Shown here in pieces: positions 57,096 to 64,000 of a stretch of 64,000 nt of DNA. Every line of letters begins with the position of its first letter. Within the stretch, counting starts at the first letter, position 1. The DNA comes from Branchiostoma floridae (Eukaryota; Chordata; Leptocardii; Amphioxiformes; Branchiostomatidae): assembly GCF_000003815.2 (NCBI RefSeq), contig NC_049981.1:26831519-26895518 (forward strand), read 5' to 3'. A model generated the notes under the pieces. It saw nothing but the letters and a program-made list of their open reading frames with translations, was not told the origin of the DNA and searched no databases. A program made the position numbers and the translations under genes.

Positions 57096-59692
57096 AACAC
57101 AGTGGTGACATGGGGCTTTTAAGGACTAATGGCCCCATTTTCCAATTGTGTTGGAAATTAATCTTGCTTCAAAATAAATCTTGATCATCATGATAAGCAT
57201 TTATTGAAAATGTCAGAATTATATTAAGCCAATATATCTTCCCCATTTGAGACCATTGATTCCCTCCTTTAAGCCTAAGGTGTTAACAAGGTATGCACGA
57301 CATTGTTTCCATGTTCACAGTGATGAGGATCATCCCGGTGAATCTGCGCAGACAATGCATCAATATTTTAATCTCCGCCCGACATGCCTCTGCTGGGTAA
57401 GCCCTCCTCCTGGGACGTTTCTACCCACTCAATTCCCAAATCAAAATGCTGAAGTAGAGCTATTCTGTATTCAGCGCTGATAGGACGCTGCATCAGATTA
57501 TGCTGTAGCCTTTACGATGAACTTGGATGTTTTTTAGGAACAAGTTATAATGGCAAGGACCTTGTAAAATTCAATGTTGGGAATATGTACTGTACACTAC
57601 TAGAATTCTAAGACCTAAATATTTAGGTCCCCAAAAAGAATTTTTAGTGCACAACATAAATTAAGGTAGAGTATCATCAGAACATAAATTTCTTGGTGCA
57701 CAGGTCCATCTGTAGTGAAAAACCTGTACTGTAAGGTGCATGTACTGTAACTAAAAACTAAAAAATTGGGTGCATACATGTGCATATTATGCACCCAGTA
57801 TATTGGGTTCTTGATCGCCATGGGAATGTCATTCTCGGTAGATATGATTTATGATTATGAAAACAATGATTTCATGCCGAAATGTAGCCTGACATTTATT
57901 GGAAACTTTGGCAATAACAACAAGCTACTAGTATAGGCAAAATGACATAAACTGTTTTTATCTTAAGATGCATGTACATGTAAGTGCTTCTTCTTACATT
58001 GTTTTGTATTGTCATGCAATTATAGACATATTGTATTATAGCTACCTGCTAAAATGTAGTGCTCTGTTTTCTTGCATATATGCATATAAGTATATAATAT
58101 ATCTTAAATTACAGCATCAACGATATCAAGACAAACTGTACTTTAGCTCATTCAACCACAATTCAGTGTGCTTTTTTGAAAGAAAAGGATATTAGCCATG
58201 TGCAGGTTTGATCTCTACATTTCTTTTTAAGAGTGCCACGGTTATCAATTATCACAGTTATCAATTATTCATCATTTCAAAAATGGAGATTGTTTGAAAA
58301 CAATCTGGAGATATATCATTTTGCAAACATAACATGTACATGTAAGATAATTTGAGACTGTTTCAAACATCTGGAGAATTATCGAAATAGTCTGGAAATT
58401 TTTTCAAAACAATCTTCAGATTTTCTGGAAAATCTTGAGATATTTTACAAAATCTCCAGATTTTTCAATTTTCAACCCCGCTGGAGGTCATTAAGTTCCG
58501 TACAATGGCATGGAAGCTTTTCACAAAGTATCAACTTTGTAGGTAATAGCTGTAAAGGGTTGAAGTGTTTCTGCAGTGTGCAATATTTGTCCAAAATTAA
58601 TCTGTAGGCTGTTCACTATATTATTTTCTGTACCATTGTTTTTAGTTCCACCACTTTTCATCAGACACAGAACAGGTGTGATGGATAGTGATAACCATAC
58701 ATTGAATATCACTGGCTTGTGCAACAGCATACATAAAGTATTTTGAAATTAGCATCACACTTTACAAGCCATTGTGATATACAGCATATTTTCCACCATG
58801 ATATAGTACAGCCTAATTTGCAACCAGATATTGCCTGCACCAACTAAAAATTTTTTCTTAAAACATTAGACCTATCTGAGTCATGAATTTTATGTTTTGG
58901 AATGGTATTGTTAGAATCGAATGGCTGATTGGATAGGTCTCGGACACAAGAGCTAGACTAAGAGGCCAATGGTTTCACTCAGGAATTAATGTGAGCTTAA
59001 TGTTTCAACCTTGGGAAAAGCACATAAACAATCTTTCCTCACTCCACCTTGACCTTAATGATATGGCACTATGGATTTATTTTGTGAGGTCGTTAGAATA
59101 AATATGGCCTCAATAACAATTCTAGCACTTACATTAATATTGTACCATATCAATTACAAACTTCTGTTACCATTTGAATGTGAATTGTGGAAAATTTCGA
59201 CTTCAGCCTGCACTCTTCAGTTTCTCAAGAAAGCATTTAAGTTCTCGGATAAAATGCATACTTTTAGATATTTCCTACCCATGCATCAATCTGTCACAAT
59301 TTTCCCTTTTGTTGGCATTTTCCCTAATAATATACTGCACTTTCATGGTTGTATTGTTCCATAGGGTGTAGTTAGAGACTAATGTTGATAATTACACCCT
59401 TTTATAACAATGAGAATATTTTATCATTACATTATTACAGCAGCAATGACTATGCTCTTGTTGGCCATAACCTGTTTCAATTTCCGCTTTCAAGCAACAC
59501 TGGCAATACTAAAGGTTTGAATGTATTTCATAAGGAATAAATTCATAATCATCTTTTCTGATTGTGAGGACCTTTGGCAGTTTTATTAATATCAATTTAG
59601 TACTTTGGTCATGCCTTCCATTCAGGTATTTTTTCATGCATTTGTAACAGTGGGGTTTAAGCGCTGCCAAACTGACCACACCAGTGGCTCTA
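57096..59692. other. Upstream non-coding region, 57.1-59.7 kb
   Basis: A cluster of short inverted words lies at 58286-58475. No gene recognised. Confidence 0.5.
58286..58475. repeat. Cluster of short inverted repeats
   Basis: Words such as gattgtttgaaaacaatc, tctggagat, tccagattttctgga and aatctccagattttt recur in both orientations over about 190 bp. Possibly a decayed foldback element. Confidence 0.5.
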
Positions 59693-59764
59693 GAGCTTTT
59701 GGTGTTGTGGTTTGCACGTTGGATTTGTAATCCGCCGACCCCGGTTCGATCCCGGGTGTCGGCA
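59693..59764 (+). tRNA. tRNA-Thr (UGU)-like sequence, probably pseudogene or SINE head
   Basis: The T arm is perfect (cccgg ttcgatc ccggg) with a consensus B box, ggttcgatccc. The anticodon loop tttgtaa gives anticodon TGT (59726-59728). A D stem gtgt/gcac can form. The anticodon stem has one mismatch and one wobble pair. The 5' acceptor strand (gagcttt) does not pair with the 3' strand (tgtcggc), so a working tRNA is unlikely. Confidence 0.55.
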
Positions 59765-62700
59765 TGTTTGTTTCTTTCTGTTCTTACTCGCCCCTCTATA
59801 GTTCTACACATTCCATGATGTTATAAAAGTATCAAAAATAAACACACTCATGTTTGTTGTATGTTTGATGATACATGTATGCAGGTAATGCTTAGCTTTG
59901 TCACTTACACATACAGAATACGACAAAATTTTCTGACGAAAAAATGTCATCTGTAAAAAGGCCTTGTAGTATTGGGGTGACCTTTTTTATTGTCCTCGCT
60001 CTGACCTTTCTGGTTGATTGGCTTAATTTCTTATCAGTATTTCAGCTGCTGGACCCATCACGCCATCCCTTTCTCATGCAAATGTGCACATTACACATCA
60101 TTTTGCTACACAGTCCACCACAGATCCATCAGGCTATTAAGTATTAATGACAAGGTTGACTCAATAAGGCAATTGGACTGTCCCTTTATGGTCTAAAGGC
60201 ATTCTTTTCAAATTGGTATTTTTAGATGTAGCTGGGGTCTACCCTGTCATCTTTACTTCATATTATGATGCTGCAATATATAAACTATACACTAAACCCA
60301 CCCTTCCCATGTCTTAGAATTGTTACACTGTATAGTTATGCAAAATGTGCTAATTCAAAAGTAATAAATGCAATAAATGCAGACTTCACAGTCTGAATGA
60401 AATACGTACACACAGTTTGGCACAAATTTGGAATGGCAGTAACAAATAGTAACAAATCCGTTTCATACATCCATTAAAAAATTCATATCGCAAACGACAT
60501 ACAAACATTTCATTATCATAATGAGTGCATGCAGTAATGCAGTGCCAAAGAACAGGGAAAATACATCCTGAAATTCTTCTTTCAGTTCAAGTGAGTAAAG
60601 ATCAGTATACCAAAGCGCGCAAGCCGCCATTCAAGGTCACGTCAGGGGGAAAACATGGTGTCAACAAGTTGCATGAAAATATCATTGGGGTGGCAACATG
60701 AATGTCACCTCAAGCTTAGTCTAGTTTTTGGCATCAGTGAAGCTGATGATTTTTTGTTGCATTTTGGTGATACAAACAAAATCAATAGAACTGAAGCACA
60801 TGAAACCTCTGATGTGTCATCGCAAATGTCAACAAATCAGTCATTGCTCTTTTTTCTTTTTCTTCATGTTATAGTTCAAGCTTATCAATGCATGCAATAT
60901 TACATGATATTGATCCACACAATTCACCCACGGCAATACCTTGAGATCTGCAATCATGGCTGCAATACTTTTATCTATAAACATTCAGCAATATTATGAA
61001 ATTCTGAGGTGCAGTATTTCTTGAAATTGCAAGATCCCTTCAGAAAGCCACCCTTGGCTTGTTGAACACTTTCTCTTGAGACGATGGAGGAAACCTCTCC
61101 CTACGTTGAGGAAATGCCTCATTTTGAACCAGATCTTTGATCTCATTTTTTTTCAAGCAGGCAAAGCTAAGGAAAGAATCTCATTGGCTGTATATGCATG
61201 CTGACTGATGCCTGGGGATGAAGGGAGAGTTGACAGCGTTATCAGTGCTAATGCTTCACATGTCGGTATGGCTTGGGAGATAGCAGGGGCTTCAGAAGGG
61301 TAGTTACAATGGAAAAACATATGATTTCTTGGGTAAAACCTGCATGCTGCTATAATGTCTTCTAATAACAAAGGCTAAGGCCTTGCTGTTCAATGCCTGA
61401 TGTCCAATGGGAATGTATTGTGCCTATATGGTACAAACTTTTTTTTTCTTCAAGAATTACCACAATATGCTAATAGTTTCCTGCATTTCAGAATCAGTAG
61501 TGGATGTTTGTGTCAAATACAACAGTACACTGAAAATAAATGCATGATTTCTTATCCTTACATAACAACACATTTGAATTCTCAATGTAGAGATTTTGTT
61601 GGGATAGAAGAATGTTCCCTTGAGTTAATGTATCACTTCATATAGCTGAGTCTCCATCATCACCTTACACTGTGATGCAGCTCTGCACAATTTACCAGAC
61701 TATCTTCCTATCTCTACATTGATAAATTATTCATTCATCAAATTATGGAAAGAGAACGAAATGTCCCTCAATACTGATAGTAGAAACCATCTTCAATCCA
61801 AACTGTTGTCAGTGAGAGCTTTGTGATAACACAAGGTATTATCAAGGATCAAGCAGTGAGCATCAATAACATCAGAAAAGTCATAATCAGAATACACAAA
61901 TGGTCTGTATTGTTGTACTCTTGTAATAACCATTACAACATATTTACCTTATGAATAATTAATGCCTGTTTGGTGGCTACATTGAAATTGTAACACTTCA
62001 ATATGTTTGCACTTATTCATCTGCATAACAGCCCCTTTCTCTTGTGGAATGTATATTTCTAAAGAAAACATTGACATGGACAGTAAAACATGTACACTGT
62101 ATGTGGAACATGATCAGACATTCTATGATGACATATACCATACAGATAACCCATCTAAAATGGTGGGAGTTGTGGAATATTTTTCAAATGAAAGGGAAAG
62201 GGGATAACAAACCATGAACTGTATAAGAACAGAAAAATCATCATAATCAAGGCAAAAATATTCCTTTAAGTTATGCCCCCTGCAAGATTTTTTAGTGGAA
62301 CATTCCTGACGTACAATCTGCTTGGTCATTGTTCACTGTACTGTTTTTTTTATTTACCAAGGTAAACAAGAACCTCACTATCGCAAACAATTCCCTTTCG
62401 TAATGACAGTTTGAGCCACTATCATGCACTAGCAAACCAAAGCAAGAAAAATACACGACGTTGCTTTCAGGATTCTACAAGTCTACGCAAATCGACATGG
62501 AGTACAGTGCTCATGTTTAATGCATCCTTTGTACTGTTCCTGCACATATCCATAATGGGTGCAAAGAGCTCTGCTGAATTAACTCAACACGTCAATGCAT
62601 AAGGTGCCTGTAGATGGTAATACTTGTATCTAATTTAGACGCACACGTCCCTGTGTGCTTGTGCATGTCTATGTGAATCTTTTACAACAAACATTGTGCA

Positions 62701-64000
62701 TGTGTTATTCATTGATATCATACCACCTGAGATGTCATCTATAAATCTCTATTCAGGATGCAAGATGAGGATATCTCTGGGTTCTATGAAGGATACCTGG
62801 GTCTTGGATTTTTATTAATGGGCATATGGAAGGGCTGTTTGTCAGAATTTACAGCTGAACAGACATTTTCTCCGTGTAATGTCTCTGGGTTGGCCGCAGG
62901 AGATTCATTTTGATATAAGCTTGGAGCCATTTAAAGCACAGGTGGACATTATCTGGGCACGCCAAAATTGTATAGTGGGTGAGTCTAATTTCAAGGGGCT
63001 TCGTAATATATCCATATCAATAATCCAACAAAATCTATATGAGAAAAACGCCTTCAGGTATAAGCCACATTGTTCAACATGCGTGAACATGTTTTAGTAA
63101 TTTTGTAAATCCCCTATTTTGAATGCCATTCATGTACTTGTGCAGTGCTTCTTAGGCTTCTGTTTAGAGTGAATAGGCTGTTCTGAATGGCTGGCACACC
63201 CACATAACCATAAAGCCCTGCATGTCAATGGCCGGCTCATCCCACCCTACATGCAACCAGTTAGCATGAATATTGGGCAGCCATTATTGAACACATTAAT
63301 GTTTTACCACCTGTTATGCCAGGAAGTCCAATGGAATTTTCCTGCTTAAGAGCCAGAGGAAAAATAGCAGAAAATTTGGAGTCCCTGTTTCTACCTTAAG
63401 GGCAAAAACATCAACCTGTTGTTTTAAATAATATAAATGACAAGGAAAGGGTACAATTATTGATTTTTGTTTTTCATTTAGTTCTTGTATTGCTCCTTGT
63501 ATTTGCACAGCAGCTCTTTGGCAACCCTTAAGAGGAATTAGGTCCTTTGTAGTGCTATCAGTTGATAAATAGGGGATTTTAGGTGATAAATGTGGTGCTA
63601 CTGTGTGATACATTGTTTTAACCAGAGAAGCATTTACCTTTTTGACATGTAATTTAACCGAGGATAAATGCTTGCAGTTATTTGTGGGTAATTATCATGC
63701 TGGTGTTTGCGAATGTAAGAGTATCGCCTAAGGCCTGAAGCGGTTTGTATACAGATCACCATGACAAAGGTGCTCCTGGCCGGACATACACTGTCCCAGC
63801 TGTGGCCCTCTTCACTTCTCCAAGCCTAGCCCAAAATCGCGCGGAGAATTCAAAATGTCCCATGGGCCGCGTCCCTGCAGCCACAAGCGAGGGGGAAGAT
63901 AGCCGAACAAGGCAAGGATTTCCCATGACATGTTGAAAATTGTCGGAGGTCTTACTTTGGTGGCTGGGTTATTATCGAGGACGGGTAAGGCGCTGCACCC
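59765..64000. other. Right end of window, non-coding
   Basis: No gene recognised. The last 250 bases are richer in GC and CpG than the surroundings, but I find no channel exon or splice-flanked frame there. Confidence 0.45.

Noticed and set aside
63745-64000. GC-richer right end as a possible N-terminal BK exon
   Set aside because: No S0 or linker motif in any frame of either strand and no convincing splice-flanked frame.

Overview
The window is eukaryotic, intron-rich genomic DNA: AT-rich, with no bacterial gene packing and many small non-autonomous transposons. Words of the ACATGTACATGT type are very frequent. From that repeat style and the protein sequence I infer an invertebrate deuterostome, most likely a lancelet (Branchiostoma-like). 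This is inference, not proof. One 100-N assembly gap lies at 4884-4983.

The only protein-coding gene I can support is on the minus strand: a BK-type (Slo1/KCNMA1) large-conductance calcium- and voltage-gated potassium channel. Its exons run from 18942 (S1) down to 442 (RCK1), and the gene continues off the left edge. One exon from each alternative pair plus the constitutive exons gives a 983-nt open frame. This matches residues 116-442 of human Slo1 numbering with no insertion or deletion. The exons for the N-terminus, S0 and the S0-S1 linker were not found in the roughly 45 kb upstream (18943-64000), so they are probably beyond the right edge. The rest of RCK1, RCK2 and the tail lie beyond the left edge.

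The striking point is that three separate exons are each present as a tandem, diverged pair: S5 (12216-12291 and 11487-11562), pore plus S6 (8137-8307 and 7897-8067), and the start of RCK1 (2776-2886 and 2553-2663). Every copy is open, the same length as its partner, and has matching phases and consensus splice sites. If each pair is mutually exclusive, the gene can make 2 x 2 x 2 = 8 channel cores. The pairs differ at functionally known sites: residue 294 (external TEA site) is Phe in one pore exon and Thr in the other, and residue 374 (part of the Mg2+ site) is Glu in one RCK1 exon and Gln in the other. The pore pair is separated by a 69-nt intron with a TACTAAC branch site only about 31 nt from the donor, a geometry expected to prevent joining the two exons together.

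The rest is intron or upstream DNA holding mobile-element remains. I find two hAT-like MITEs with perfect 8-bp target duplications, two members of a PIF/Harbinger-like MITE family, a 729-bp CpG-rich element flanked by TAA, a 110-bp foldback with a perfect 9-bp target duplication, other foldbacks, two LINE fragments, two tRNA-related pieces, a degenerate tandem array at 51.2-52.1 kb, a (GAGT)n microsatellite and a perfect 42-bp palindrome.
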